NCBI RefSeq assembly: GCF_000429785.1
Contig: NZ_AUCN01000017.1
Span: forward strand, 245,628-309,627
From: Chitinibacter tainanensis DSM 15459
GTDB lineage: Bacteria > Pseudomonadota > Gammaproteobacteria > Burkholderiales > Chitinibacteraceae
Reading direction: 5' to 3'
Length of the DNA: 64,000 nt
Below the pieces are notes generated by a model that saw only the letters and a program-made list of their open reading frames with translations, was not told the DNA's origin and searched no databases. Below are positions 24,152-34,239 of the stretch, in pieces. Within the stretch, counting starts at the first letter, position 1, and the number at the start of each line of letters is the position of its first letter. A program made the position numbers and the translations under genes.

Positions 24152-27100
24152 ATGCGCAAGCAATCGGCGGCAATCATCCTAAGTGGACTACTGGGCGGCC
24201 TGACCGCGCTGGCGCAAGCCGCCACGGTGGCGGTGTTTAGCCCGCAGGGCGAAGTGAAACAGGTCGATCAGGTTAGAGTGAGCTTTGCTGCGCCGGTGGT
24301 GGCGCTGGGCAATAGCGCAGCCCCCGCGCCGCTGACCTGGAACTGCCCACTCAAAGGCCAAGGTCACTGGGTGGATGACAAAACCTGGGTGCTTGATCTG
24401 CAGCAGCGTTTGCCTGCCAAGACCGATTGCCGCTTTACCCCCAAAGCCGGCTGGAAAGATCTGCAAGGCCAGCCGCTGCCGGCTAATCTGAGTTTCCGTT
24501 TTTATACCGGCCTGCCGCAAATCACCCGCAGCTGGCCGGAGGAAACACTGATCGAAGAAGAGCAAGCCTTTGTGCTGCAATTTAATGGCCAGCCGCCGGC
24601 GATTGAGCAGCTGTATTGCCAGGCCAGCAGTCTGCCCGAGCGCCTGCGCATGCAGCTGGTGTCGGCCAGCGAGCGCGAGCAAATCGTGCAAGCGCTGGAT
24701 TTGCGCAAAGTGGCGGGGCAGTTAATCGTGGCGCGTTGCGCCCAGCCACTGCCGGCGGAGAGTGATGTCCTGATTGTGCATCAGCGTGGCCAGAGCCAGC
24801 CGGATCGGCTGCGCTTTAAAGTGCGCGCGCCATTTAAAGCTACGCTCAGCTGCGAGCGTGAAAATGCCAAGGGCGCGTGTATTCCATTCAAGCCCATCCG
24901 GCTGCAATTTAGCTCGGCCGTGCCGGCTGCATTGGCCAATGCGATTCGGCTGGTGGGCGATGGTGTCGAGCGCAGCCCTGAGGTTGACGGCGCCAATCGG
25001 GGTGAGCCAGTAGAGGGCATTAGCTTTAAGCCGCCGTTTCCCGCGCTGGCCGAGCTCACGGTTAAATTACCCGCCGATTTGGTCGACGAAGTGGGGCGGC
25101 CGCTGGTGAATGCGGCGCGTTTTCCTTTGCCGGTGAAGCTGGGTGATTATCCACCGCTGGCCAAATTTGCCGCGGCGCCTTTTGGCATTATCGAATCAGG
25201 CCCCGATGCGCTGGTGCCGCTCACCCTGCGCGGGGTGGAAAAAAACCTTGCGATTCAAAGTGTGCAGCTGGGTGGGCAGAGCCTGCAGCTCAAATCCGAC
25301 GCCGACATCATGGCCTGGTACAGCAAGGTCAATGATTACCACGAGACCACGGTGCGGCTAAACAATAAAGACGTGCAAACCCGCCGCTTGTCGTTGCTAA
25401 GTAAAGACCCGCATGCACAAGCGCTCAAACTCCCCAGCCAGCCCGATCAGCAAGGGCGCTGGCCATTTGAGGTAGTGGGCGTGCCGCTGCCACAGCCAGG
25501 TTTTTATGTGCTGGAAGTCTCATCCCGCCTCTTGGGTCGTGCCTTGCTGGGGGCGGATAAGCCGATGTATGTGCGCACCACGGCGCTGGTCACCAATCTG
25601 GCGGTGCATCTGAAAACCTCTTCCAATAATCAGGCGGTGTGGGTGACCACGCTGGATAAAGCCAAGCCGGTAGCCGGGGCCAAGGTGGCGATTTACGATT
25701 GCCGCCGGCAGGCCTTGTGGCAAGGGCAGACCAATGCGCAGGGCTTTGTGATGGTGGAGCGTGCGCTCACCGAGCGGCGCGATTGCGACGATGATCGTGA
25801 TCTGTATGTGTTTGCCCGGGCGAAAGATGCCAAAGGGCAGAAAGACGTCTCGTTTGTGCGCTCCAGCTGGAATCGCGGGCTGGAAGCTTGGCGCTTCCCT
25901 TATCCGAGCTATTTTGACGAAACCTCGGCCATTGCCGCGCACAGCGTGCTGGATCGCAGCCTGCTGCGCGCTGGTGAAACCGTCTCGATGAAGCATTACT
26001 TGCGCTTGCGCACCCCGCGCGGGCTGAAGCTGTTGCAAGCCGAAGCGTTGCCGCAGCAGCTGCGCATCGTGCACGAAGCCAGCGGCGATGAATTTAAATT
26101 TCCGCTCAGCTGGCGCAAAGGCCGCTATGCCGAGAGCCGTTTTACCTTGCCGGCGGCAGCCAAGCTGGGTGAATACAGCCTTTACATTGAGCGCAAAGGC
26201 ATGCGCCAGCGCGAAATGCACGGCGAGGCCGCCAATCCTGTGCTGGATGGCTACTCGCTCCAAAGCGGCACTTTCCGGGTCGAGCAATTCCAGTTGCCGA
26301 CCATGACCGGGGGTATTGTCGCCAACAAGAACGCTGGTGTGGCTGCCAAGGAAATACCCCTGGCCCTTTCGCTGGCATGGGGCAATGGTGGGCCGGCGAA
26401 AAACTGGCCGGTGCAAGTGAGCGCCATGCTGGCTAGCCGCTTTGGCTCGCCGGCCAATTACGAAGCGTTCACCTTTGATCCCCCCCGCGCGGCCAATCAA
26501 AGCGAATCGTCGCTAGATGGCAAAGTGGTGCTGGACAAAGCCGCCGTCAAGCTTGATGCCAATGGCAACGGCAAGGTGGTGGTGAAAAATCTGCCCGCCT
26601 TAGATCGCCGCTACGAGCTGGTGAGCGAAATGGCCTTGGCCGACCCGAATGGCGAAGTGCAAACCATCAGCCGGCGCATTCCACTCTGGCCCGCGGCCTT
26701 GCAAGTGGGCTTGCAGATGGATAGCTGGATTACCACCGCACGGGCTTTGCAAGCCAAAGCCGTGGTGCTGGATACCAATGATCAGCCGGTGAAAGGGCAG
26801 AAAGTCAGCATCAAGCTGCGCGAGCACCGCTACCTATCTAGCCGCAAGCGGCTGGTAGGCGGCTTTTATGCCTGGGAGCACAACGAAGAGATTGAAGACA
26901 AAGGCGAGGTGTGCAGCACCACCACCGATGCGCAGGGCTTGGCGTATTGCGAGGTGAATTTTAAAGCCGCCGGCAATATGGAGCTGGTGGCCGAAGTGCA
27001 GGATGCACAAGGTCAGCGCGTGCGCAGTGCGCAGGAAGTCTGGGTGAGCCAGCATGACGAGTTGTGGTTTGATGGCGATAACAACGACCGCATCGACGTG

Positions 27101-29845
27101 CTGCCCGAGAAAACCAGCTACGCCCCCGGTGAAACCGCGACTTTCCAGGTACGGATGCCGTTCCGCAAAGCCACGGCCTGGATCGGGATTGAGCGCGAAG
27201 GCATTCTGGAAACCCGCGTTGTCGAGCTGGAGGGCAAAACCGCTAGCTTTAGCCTGCCGATTGCCGCTGACTGGACGCCGAATGTGTATGTGTCGGTGCT
27301 GGCGGTGCGCGGTCGCGTGCGTGATGTGCCGTGGTATTCCTTCTTTACCTGGGGCTGGAAATCACCGGTGGAATGGTGGCAGGCCTATTGGCAGGAAGGG
27401 CGCGACTACACCCCGCCAACGGCCTTGGTTGATCTGTCGCGGCCGGCCTTTAAATATGGGGTGACGGAAATCAAGGTGGGCGAAGCGGCCAAGCGGCTGC
27501 AGGTCAGCGTTACCCCGGCGAAGGCGAGCTATGGTATTCGCGAGCAGGCCGAAGTTACCGTGAAAGTCACGCTACCGAATGGCCAGCCAGCGCCCGCCGG
27601 CACCGAGGTGGCCTTTGCTGCGGTCGATCAGGCCTTGCTGGAATTACAGCCCAATGAGAGCTGGAATTTACTGCAAGCTATGTATCAGCGGCATAGCTTT
27701 GGGGTGGAAATCGCCACCGCGCAGCTCGAAGTGGTCGGTAAGCGCCATTACGGCCGCAAAGCCTTGCCACCGGGCGGCGGTGGCGGCAAAGCCCCCACCC
27801 GCGAATTACTGGAAACCCTGCTGACCTGGCAGCCTGCCGTGGTGCTGGATGCCAAGGGTATGGCCAGGGTGCAGGTGCCGATTAATGATGCGCTAACAAC
27901 CTTCAAGCTGGTGGCGGTGGTGGATGCCGGGCCAGATTTATTTGGCACCGGCGAAGCCAGCTTTACCGTGCGGCAAGATCTGCAGCTGACCGCGGCTGTG
28001 GCGCCATTGGTGCGCGAAGGCGATCAGCTGGCGGCTGGCGTGAATGTGCGCAATGGCAGCGAGCGCAAAATGGCGGTGAAAGTGACGGCCAGCGCCTCGG
28101 GTGTGGCTGCGCTGACGCCGCAGCAGGTGGAGATTCCGGCAGGTGAAGCGCGCTTTGTGAGCTGGCCGCTGACCGTGGGGCAAAATCTTAGTCAGCTAGC
28201 GTGGCAGTTCAGCGCGCAGGAAGTGGGCGGCAAGGCCAGCGATCGCTTGGCCGTGCAGCAGCAAGTGGAGCCGGCGGTGCCGGTGACGGTGGAGCAGGCC
28301 ACCTTGCTGCGGGTGAGTAGCGCTGGTGTGACTGTACCGGTGGGCTTGCCGCCCAATGCGTTGGCGGGCCGTGGCGGTATTCGCATCAGCTTGCAAAGCA
28401 AACTGGGTAATGAGCTGCCGGCGGTGAAACGCTGGTTCAGCGAATACCCGTATTCCTGCCTAGAGCAGCGTACTTCGGTCGCGCTGGGGCTGGGGGATAA
28501 AACCCGCTGGCAGCGGCTGATGAGCGAATTGCCGCTGTATCTCGATCAAGATGGTCTGGCATGGTATTGGCCGGTCAGCGAATCAAATGGCAGTATTGGC
28601 AGCGATACCCTCACGGTGTATCTGTTGGCGGCGGCGCAAGAAGCCGGTGAAACCCTCCCCGATGCGCCGCGGCAGCGCATGCTCAATGCGCTGGTGGCAC
28701 TGGTGGAAGGCCGTTTGAAACGCCAGCTGCCACTGGGGCGCCAAGATCAGGAAGCTCGGTTGCTGGCCGCAATGGAAGTCTTGGCGCGCTATGGCCAATT
28801 CAAGCCGGCCATGCTCGATGTGCTGGAGCCTAATCCGCAAAAAATGAACACCGCCATGCTGATCGATTGGCTGTCGCTTTTGCAGCGCGCCAAGGCCAGC
28901 CTGCCGGCGAGCTTTAATCTGGCGGCCAAGCAGCAGGAAGCCAGCAATCTCTTGCGCGCCCGCCTGACTTACCAAGGGCCGCGACTTGGCTTTAGCACCG
29001 AGCGAGATGATTATGCGTGGTGGCTGATGGGCAGCCCCGATGTCAATGCCGCGCGGCTCTTGCTGGTAGCGCGCAGCCTGCCCGATTGGCAAGGCGATAT
29101 CCCACGCTTGCTCACCGGCTTGTTGGCGCGCCAACAAAAAGGCCATTGGCAAACGACCACAGCCAATCTGTGGGGCACGCTGGCGGTGGCGGCCTTCTCG
29201 CGGCAGTATGAAACCGTGCCGGTATCGGGGAGCACAAGCGCTCAGCTGGGCGAGAAAACCCTGGCGCTGAATTGGCCTAAAGAGGGCAGCCAAGCACTGG
29301 GCCTCTTGCCTTGGCCAACCGGCGGTAAGGGCAATCTGGCCTTGAAACACAACGGCAGTGGCGAGCCATGGGCCACAGTGCAGGCCGAGGCGGCGCTTGT
29401 GCTCAAAGCCCCGCGCTATGCCGGTTATGGCATCAAGAAAACTGTGACCCCGGTCAGCCAGAAAGTCGCCGGCCAGTATCAGCCGGGCGATGTACTGAAA
29501 GTGCGGCTCGAAATCACCGCCCAAAGCGATATGACTTGGGTGGTGGTGAACGACCCCATTCCGGCCGGGGCCACGATACTGGGCAGCGGCTTGGGCCGCG
29601 ATTCGGCGATCGAGGCCAAAACGGCCACTGGTGATGGCGGTGCGGATTATGTGGAGCGGACTTTCAGCAGCTATCGCGCCTATTACAGCTATGTGCCGCG
29701 CGGCGAGCTGGTGCTGGAATACACGGTGCGGCTCAATCAGGTGGGTACTTTCCAGATTCCGCCAACCCGGGTTGAAGCGATGTACGCGCCCGATGTGTTT
29801 GGTATGTTGCCCAATGCGGCGCTGAAGGTGCAGCCCGCGCCGTAG
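24152..29845 (+). CDS. Bacterial alpha-2-macroglobulin with thioester
   Basis: A 1897-residue periplasmic protease-trapping protein. The signal peptide is MRKQSAAIILSGLLGGLTAL to about AQA. I see no lipobox, unlike E. coli YfhM, so it looks soluble rather than lipid-anchored. MG-type beta-domains fill the N-terminal two thirds. The thioester motif CLEQ is at residues 1436-1439 (28457-28468) in YPYSCLEQRTS. The alpha-helical thioester domain and a final receptor-like beta-domain (VEAMYAPDVFGML) follow. Start chosen at MRKQ because GAGGACAGGCT precedes it. Partner pbpC begins one base after its stop. The pair is thought to protect and repair the envelope when peptidoglycan is breached. Confidence 0.92.
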   Translation: MRKQSAAIILSGLLGGLTALAQAATVAVFSPQGEVKQVDQVRVSFAAPVVALGNSAAPAPLTWNCPLKGQGHWVDDKTWVLDLQQRLPAKTDCRFTPKAGWKDLQGQPLPANLSFRFYTGLPQITRSWPEETLIEEEQAFVLQFNGQPPAIEQLYCQASSLPERLRMQLVSASEREQIVQALDLRKVAGQLIVARCAQPLPAESDVLIVHQRGQSQPDRLRFKVRAPFKATLSCERENAKGACIPFKPIRLQFSSAVPAALANAIRLVGDGVERSPEVDGANRGEPVEGISFKPPFPALAELTVKLPADLVDEVGRPLVNAARFPLPVKLGDYPPLAKFAAAPFGIIESGPDALVPLTLRGVEKNLAIQSVQLGGQSLQLKSDADIMAWYSKVNDYHETTVRLNNKDVQTRRLSLLSKDPHAQALKLPSQPDQQGRWPFEVVGVPLPQPGFYVLEVSSRLLGRALLGADKPMYVRTTALVTNLAVHLKTSSNNQAVWVTTLDKAKPVAGAKVAIYDCRRQALWQGQTNAQGFVMVERALTERRDCDDDRDLYVFARAKDAKGQKDVSFVRSSWNRGLEAWRFPYPSYFDETSAIAAHSVLDRSLLRAGETVSMKHYLRLRTPRGLKLLQAEALPQQLRIVHEASGDEFKFPLSWRKGRYAESRFTLPAAAKLGEYSLYIERKGMRQREMHGEAANPVLDGYSLQSGTFRVEQFQLPTMTGGIVANKNAGVAAKEIPLALSLAWGNGGPAKNWPVQVSAMLASRFGSPANYEAFTFDPPRAANQSESSLDGKVVLDKAAVKLDANGNGKVVVKNLPALDRRYELVSEMALADPNGEVQTISRRIPLWPAALQVGLQMDSWITTARALQAKAVVLDTNDQPVKGQKVSIKLREHRYLSSRKRLVGGFYAWEHNEEIEDKGEVCSTTTDAQGLAYCEVNFKAAGNMELVAEVQDAQGQRVRSAQEVWVSQHDELWFDGDNNDRIDVLPEKTSYAPGETATFQVRMPFRKATAWIGIEREGILETRVVELEGKTASFSLPIAADWTPNVYVSVLAVRGRVRDVPWYSFFTWGWKSPVEWWQAYWQEGRDYTPPTALVDLSRPAFKYGVTEIKVGEAAKRLQVSVTPAKASYGIREQAEVTVKVTLPNGQPAPAGTEVAFAAVDQALLELQPNESWNLLQAMYQRHSFGVEIATAQLEVVGKRHYGRKALPPGGGGGKAPTRELLETLLTWQPAVVLDAKGMARVQVPINDALTTFKLVAVVDAGPDLFGTGEASFTVRQDLQLTAAVAPLVREGDQLAAGVNVRNGSERKMAVKVTASASGVAALTPQQVEIPAGEARFVSWPLTVGQNLSQLAWQFSAQEVGGKASDRLAVQQQVEPAVPVTVEQATLLRVSSAGVTVPVGLPPNALAGRGGIRISLQSKLGNELPAVKRWFSEYPYSCLEQRTSVALGLGDKTRWQRLMSELPLYLDQDGLAWYWPVSESNGSIGSDTLTVYLLAAAQEAGETLPDAPRQRMLNALVALVEGRLKRQLPLGRQDQEARLLAAMEVLARYGQFKPAMLDVLEPNPQKMNTAMLIDWLSLLQRAKASLPASFNLAAKQQEASNLLRARLTYQGPRLGFSTERDDYAWWLMGSPDVNAARLLLVARSLPDWQGDIPRLLTGLLARQQKGHWQTTTANLWGTLAVAAFSRQYETVPVSGSTSAQLGEKTLALNWPKEGSQALGLLPWPTGGKGNLALKHNGSGEPWATVQAEAALVLKAPRYAGYGIKKTVTPVSQKVAGQYQPGDVLKVRLEITAQSDMTWVVVNDPIPAGATILGSGLGRDSAIEAKTATGDGGADYVERTFSSYRAYYSYVPRGELVLEYTVRLNQVGTFQIPPTRVEAMYAPDVFGMLPNAALKVQPAP

Positions 29846-29846
29846 G

Positions 29847-32051
29847 ATGGTGATGTTAGGTTTGAAAATCACCGGGCCACGTGCTTGGGGCGTAGGGCTG
29901 GCGGCGCTACTGCTGGCCAGTCAGATGGCCTTGGCTAACCCGAGTTTTCGCGAGGTCAGGGCCGCTTGGCGCTCCTCCGATGTGCTGGTGCTGGATCGTC
30001 AGGGCCAGCCGCTGCAACGGCTACGGGTGGATATGCAGCAGCGCCGGCTCGATTGGGTGGCGCTGGCTGATATCTCGCCCGCCATGCGCTATGCGCTGGT
30101 GGTGTCGGAAGATCGGCGCTTTTATCAGCACAGCGGCGTCGATTGGTCGGGCGTGGCCGCCGCGGCCTGGGCAAATTTATGGAATACCCGCACCCGGGGT
30201 GCCTCGACACTCACCATGCAGCTGGCGGGCTTGCTGGATGCGGATTTGCGCGCTGGTCAGCAGGGCCGCTCGCTGTGGCAAAAAGTCGGGCAGGGCTGGT
30301 CGGCCAGCTGGTTGGAAACGCATTGGCAGAAAAGCGAGATTCTGGAAGCGTATCTCAATCTGGTGAGCTTTCGTGGCGAGCTGGTGGGGCTGAGTGCCCT
30401 TAGCCACACCCTGTTTGGCAAATTGCCGCGTGGCCTCAATGCCACGGAGGCGGCGATTGCCGCTGCTTTGCTGCGCGGGCCCAATGCGGATGTAGCACGA
30501 GTCGCCAGCCGGGCCTGCAAAATTTTGCAAGACATGGCCAAACCCCAGCCTTGCAGCACTGTGCGGGTGGAGACCGAGATGGCACTGTCGCGTAGTCGGG
30601 CGGGCAATGCGCTGGCTGAGCACGATGCGCCGCATTTTGCGCGCAAACTGCTAGCGCAGCGGCCGCTCACGGCGGGCAGTACGGTGCGCAGTACCGTGTC
30701 TTTGCCCTTGCAGCGCTTTGCAACTGCCGCACTACAGCGGCATTTGGCGGCGCTGGCCAAACGCAATGTGCAAGATGGCGCCGTGGTGGTGCTGGATAAT
30801 GCCAGCGGCGATATTCTGGCCTGGGTGGGCTCGGCCGGGGCGGGGCTGTCGAATGCCGCCGAGGTGGACGGAGTAACCGCGCTGCGGCAGGCGGGTTCAA
30901 CGCTCAAACCCTTTTTGTATCAGCTGGCGATTGAGCGCCGTTATCTCACCGCCGCCAGTTTGCTCGACGATAGCCCGCTGGATTTGCAAACCGCCGGCGG
31001 CCTGTATGCGCCGCAAAATTACGCCAAAGATTTCAAAGGGCTGGTGTCGGTGCGCAGCGCCTTGGGCGCATCGCTGAATGTGCCGGCTGTGCGCACGATT
31101 GAAATGGTGAGCCCCACAGCCTTGCGGGATCGCTTGGCGGCGCTGGGGCTCAGTAGCTTGCAGCAAGACGGGGATTATTATGGCGCCAGCCTCGCGCTCG
31201 GGGCGGCCGATGTGCGGCTATTGGAGCTAACCAATTCCTATCGCACGCTGGCCAACGGCGGCCAAAGTAGCGCGCTGCGCTGGCTGCGCACTGATCCGCT
31301 CCCGCGCCGGCAGGCGCTGCTCAGCCCCGCTAGCAGTTTTATCGTGGCGGATATTCTGGCCGATCGTACCGCTCGGGTCCGCACCTTCGGGCTGGAAAGC
31401 GCGCTGTCTACGCGCTATTGGAGCGCGGTGAAAACCGGCACCAGCAAAGACATGCGCGATAACTGGACGATCGGTTTTTCCCGTCAGTTTACGGTCGGGG
31501 TGTGGGTGGGCAATGCCAGTGGCGAGCCGATGTGGGATGTCTCGGGCATGCATGGCGCGGCGCCCGTATGGCTGGCGGTGCTGGATCGGGCGCAGCAAAC
31601 TGCCCCGGCCAGCCGCGCCCCCGCGGCGCCCGCCGGCGTTACCCAGCGCACGGTGCACTATCAGAATCAGATCGAAGCCAGCCGGGTGGAATGGTTTTTG
31701 GCCGGCACCGAACGCGAGTTGATCGTGGCCGAAACCCAGGCGATCCGAAATCAGGCGCCGGGCATCATCAGCCCGCTGGATGGCAGTATTTATGCCGTCG
31801 ACCCCGATGTGCCGCCCAAGCATCAGCGCGTAATGCTGCGCGCCCGCGGCGTCAGCCAGCCGCAATGGCTGCTGGATGGCAAGCTCATTTGCCGCGCCAA
31901 CCCTTGCAAATGGTTTCCGTGGCCCGGCCGGCATCAGCTTGAATTACGCGATGGGCGTGGTGCAGCAATTGAAAGCGTGAAATTTGAAGTGCGCGGCGCC
32001 TTTTTGCGCCCGCCGGCGAGCGCGCCCAAAAGCAAACCCGTGAGTCCGTGA
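29847..32051 (+). CDS. pbpC: Penicillin-binding protein 1C
   Basis: A 734-residue bifunctional peptidoglycan synthase. The N-terminal membrane segment is about residues 13-31. The GT51 glycosyltransferase has the catalytic Glu in SEDRRFYQHSGVDW and continues through TRGASTLTMQLAG. The transpeptidase has SxxK in GSTLKPF, SLN and KTGTS. A C-terminal biPBP_C beta-domain (about 640-725) is specific to PBP1C. It starts one base after the macroglobulin stop, with AGGA of that junction as ribosome site; a second Met two codons on is equally possible. Coupling to the macroglobulin gene is the usual arrangement. Confidence 0.94.
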   Translation: MVMLGLKITGPRAWGVGLAALLLASQMALANPSFREVRAAWRSSDVLVLDRQGQPLQRLRVDMQQRRLDWVALADISPAMRYALVVSEDRRFYQHSGVDWSGVAAAAWANLWNTRTRGASTLTMQLAGLLDADLRAGQQGRSLWQKVGQGWSASWLETHWQKSEILEAYLNLVSFRGELVGLSALSHTLFGKLPRGLNATEAAIAAALLRGPNADVARVASRACKILQDMAKPQPCSTVRVETEMALSRSRAGNALAEHDAPHFARKLLAQRPLTAGSTVRSTVSLPLQRFATAALQRHLAALAKRNVQDGAVVVLDNASGDILAWVGSAGAGLSNAAEVDGVTALRQAGSTLKPFLYQLAIERRYLTAASLLDDSPLDLQTAGGLYAPQNYAKDFKGLVSVRSALGASLNVPAVRTIEMVSPTALRDRLAALGLSSLQQDGDYYGASLALGAADVRLLELTNSYRTLANGGQSSALRWLRTDPLPRRQALLSPASSFIVADILADRTARVRTFGLESALSTRYWSAVKTGTSKDMRDNWTIGFSRQFTVGVWVGNASGEPMWDVSGMHGAAPVWLAVLDRAQQTAPASRAPAAPAGVTQRTVHYQNQIEASRVEWFLAGTERELIVAETQAIRNQAPGIISPLDGSIYAVDPDVPPKHQRVMLRARGVSQPQWLLDGKLICRANPCKWFPWPGRHQLELRDGRGAAIESVKFEVRGAFLRPPASAPKSKPVSP

Positions 32052-32081
32052 AGGACCGTAAGTTGTAACGCAGCAAAAAAC

Positions 32082-32103
32082 AAAGCCCGCATTAGCGGGC
32101 TTT
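32082..32103. terminator. Hairpin terminator between convergent pbpC and yebC
   Basis: Stem AAAGCCCGC/GCGGGCTTT, loop ATTA. An A-rich left flank gives a T-run for the minus-strand transcript (yebC). It may also end pbpC. Confidence 0.7.
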
Positions 32104-32105
32104 GG

Positions 32106-32151
32106 GGTATATGGCTAAACCCTTTTTCGAGTAAGGCTTAGCTAGCTATAC
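32106..32151. repeat. Intergenic hairpin element, GGTATA/TATAC ends
   Basis: Left arm GGTATATGGCTAA (32106-32118), right arm TTAGCTAGCTATAC (32138-32151), imperfectly paired. Same outer words as the elements at 3240, 17118 and 21375. Confidence 0.5.
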
Positions 32152-32163
32152 GGCTGGGGTGTA

Positions 32164-32895
32164 TTAGTCTTGTTCGTCGAACACCGCAGTGGTGTAAACG
32201 TTTTGAACGTCATCCAGCGCTTCCATCGCATCGATCAGTTTTTGCATTTTGATCGCATCGTCGCCGGTGAGCTCGGTTTCGCCCTGCGGACGCATCGTCG
32301 ATTCGCCCATTTCGGCGCTAAAGCCGGCGGCTTCCAGCGTTTCTTTGATTGTTACAAACTCGTACGGCGGGGTGATGACTTCGATCGAGCCGTCTTCATT
32401 GGTGACAACGTCTTCGGCGCCAGCTTCCAGCGCCGCTTCCATCAGGGCATCTTCATTAGTGCCGGGGGCGAAAATCAGGTAGCCGCAGTGTTTGAACTGA
32501 AAGCTCACGCAACCGTCGGTACCCATATTGCCGCCGTATTTGCTAAACACGTGGCGTACATCCGCGACGGTACGGGTGCGGTTATCGGTCAGGCAATCCA
32601 CCATCACTGCCGCGCCGCCCAGGCCATAGCCTTCATAGCGGGTTTCGATGTAATCCACGCCTTCCAACGAGCCAGTGCCGCGTTTGATGGCGCTTTCGAT
32701 ATTGTCTTTGGGCATCGACTGCGCTTTGGCTTTATCGATGGCCAGACGTAAGCGCGGGTTCATTGCCACATCGCCGCCGCCCATTTTGGCCGCAACGGTA
32801 ATTTCTTTGATCAGCTTGGTGAAGACCTGGCCGCGTTTCGCGTCCTGACGGCCTTTACGATGCTGAATATTTGCCCATTTACTGTGTCCAGCCAT
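32164..32895 (-). CDS. yebC: YebC/PmpR-family protein
   Basis: A 243-residue cytoplasmic protein of the universal YebC family, starting [40 protein letters not shown] and [16 protein letters not shown] are family hallmarks. Long annotated as a transcriptional regulator; recent work assigns YebC proteins a role in translation of difficult proline-rich stretches. AAGGTGCATC precedes the ATG. Stand-alone gene. Confidence 0.95.
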   Translation of the reverse strand: MAGHSKWANIQHRKGRQDAKRGQVFTKLIKEITVAAKMGGGDVAMNPRLRLAIDKAKAQSMPKDNIESAIKRGTGSLEGVDYIETRYEGYGLGGAAVMVDCLTDNRTRTVADVRHVFSKYGGNMGTDGCVSFQFKHCGYLIFAPGTNEDALMEAALEAGAEDVVTNEDGSIEVITPPYEFVTIKETLEAAGFSAEMGESTMRPQGETELTGDDAIKMQKLIDAMEALDDVQNVYTTAVFDEQD

Positions 32896-33015
32896 GATGC
32901 ACCTTGAAATCAGTTCATTCGAAAAATGAAGCGTATTCTAGCACGAGCCGCCACCGCCCCGACAGCGCTGCGCTTGCGCTGTATCAAGCCGGCTGAGCGT
33001 CGTCCTGTCGTCGAT

Positions 33016-33675
33016 TTATTCACCTAGGTGGCAAAACACCGGCGCTTGGCCTGCTTGCCATGGGCTGTAGTTGCGCATGCACTCGGTTAATAAATTACTG
33101 CCCGTCAGCTGGGCTAGCCAGGCTTGCAGCGGCGCGCTCATCTGCGTGGCAAAGGCATGGGCATTCACGGCGGCACATTGGCGGATAAAGGGCACAATGG
33201 CCAGATCGGCAAGACGGAGCTCATTGGCAAAAAGATGGGTATTGTCCGCTAGCCTAGGTTCGATATGGCTTTGCAGCCAATACAGGGCGAGGTATTGGTG
33301 TTCATCCGCGGTTTTGTCTGGGTGGCGGTCGGCATATTTATAGCGATCCAGTAGCGGCTTGAATTCGCGATCATGCGCCTGGATCAGCGCGAGTTGTGCG
33401 CTTTCATCCTGCAGTAATGTCGCCAGCTCGGGTCGTTGCGCCAGCGCCCAGCGCATGATCTCCAAGCTTTCAGTAATGGCTTCGCCGTTGGGATTGACCC
33501 ACACCGGCACGGTGCCGGCAGGGTTGCAGGCCCAGAGTTCGGCTGGTTTGGCTTTCAGGCTCACTTCGCGAATTTCCAGTGGAAGCTTGGCCAGCCACAA
33601 GGCCAACCGTGCGCGCATGGCATAGGGGCAGCGGCGGAAAGAATACAAAATGGGCAGGGGCGAAATCAGCGGCAT
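33016..33675 (-). CDS. Glutathione S-transferase-like protein
   Basis: A 219-residue protein with a thioredoxin-fold N-terminus containing a CPYAMRARLAL motif (Cys16), then TESLEIMRWAL (glutathione gamma-Glu site, Glu-Ser) and an all-helical C-terminal domain. The Cys in the active-site position suggests an omega/beta-type thiol transferase or deglutathionylase. The start at MPLISPL gives the normal GST length. The longer frame overlaps the che promoter region. Weak ribosome site. Substrate unknown. Confidence 0.8.
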   Translation of the reverse strand: MPLISPLPILYSFRRCPYAMRARLALWLAKLPLEIREVSLKAKPAELWACNPAGTVPVWVNPNGEAITESLEIMRWALAQRPELATLLQDESAQLALIQAHDREFKPLLDRYKYADRHPDKTADEHQYLALYWLQSHIEPRLADNTHLFANELRLADLAIVPFIRQCAAVNAHAFATQMSAPLQAWLAQLTGSNLLTECMRNYSPWQAGQAPVFCHLGE

Positions 33676-33849
33676 GATGGTTTGGACTTCGTTAAAGCTG
33701 GCATAAAAATCAACATAACTTGACAAGGGTTGAAAATAAGACGGGCTGCGCCATGGCAATCCGCCGAACTCTTGCCTATAAAAAAACAGGTTCTCGTCAT
33801 GTTGCACCCGCAGCATGGTGGCGTAAACGATATTGTACGAGGGGGGAGT

Positions 33850-34215
33850 ATGGCCAAGAAGATATTGGCGGTTGACGATTCTGCATCCATACGTCAAATG
33901 GTGAGTTTCACCTTACGCAGTGCAGGGTATGAAGTGGTCGAAGCACCGGATGGTAATGCCGGGGTGAATCAGGCCAAAACCACACAGGTCGATCTGGTGC
34001 TCACCGATCAAAACATGCCCGGCATGGATGGCCTGACCCTCATTCGCACCTTACGCGGTCTGCCTCAGTATGCCGCCACGCCGATCTTGATGCTAACCAC
34101 CGAATCCAGCGATGCGATGAAACAGCAAGGCCGCGCAGTGGGCGCTACTGGCTGGTTGGTTAAGCCGTTTGATCCGCAGAAATTACTCGAAGTCGTACGT
34201 AAAGTCATTGGCTAG
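33850..34215 (+). CDS. cheY: Chemotaxis response regulator CheY
   Basis: A 121-residue single receiver domain. Asp9/Asp10 bind Mg, Asp53 (LTDQNMPGMDG) is the phospho-acceptor, Thr83/84 and Lys105 (LVKPFDP) complete the site. A GGGGGGAGT ribosome site lies before MAKKILAVDD. First gene of the che-fli block, 24 bp before cheA. It should bind the flagellar switch after phosphorylation by CheA, though a sink/adaptor role is possible since other cheY copies may lie elsewhere. Confidence 0.93.
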   Translation: MAKKILAVDDSASIRQMVSFTLRSAGYEVVEAPDGNAGVNQAKTTQVDLVLTDQNMPGMDGLTLIRTLRGLPQYAATPILMLTTESSDAMKQQGRAVGATGWLVKPFDPQKLLEVVRKVIG

Positions 34216-34239
34216 CCGCAGCGCGGGTTAGGGGGATGT

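Noticed and set aside
23558..24163. 201-codon minus-strand frame
   Set aside because: It lies opposite the DUF2325 gene, which has a strong ribosome site and a recognised family. The minus product has shadow-like composition and no family resemblance.
28583..29872. 429-codon minus-strand frame
   Set aside because: Antisense to the macroglobulin gene, including its C-terminal domain. No family features.
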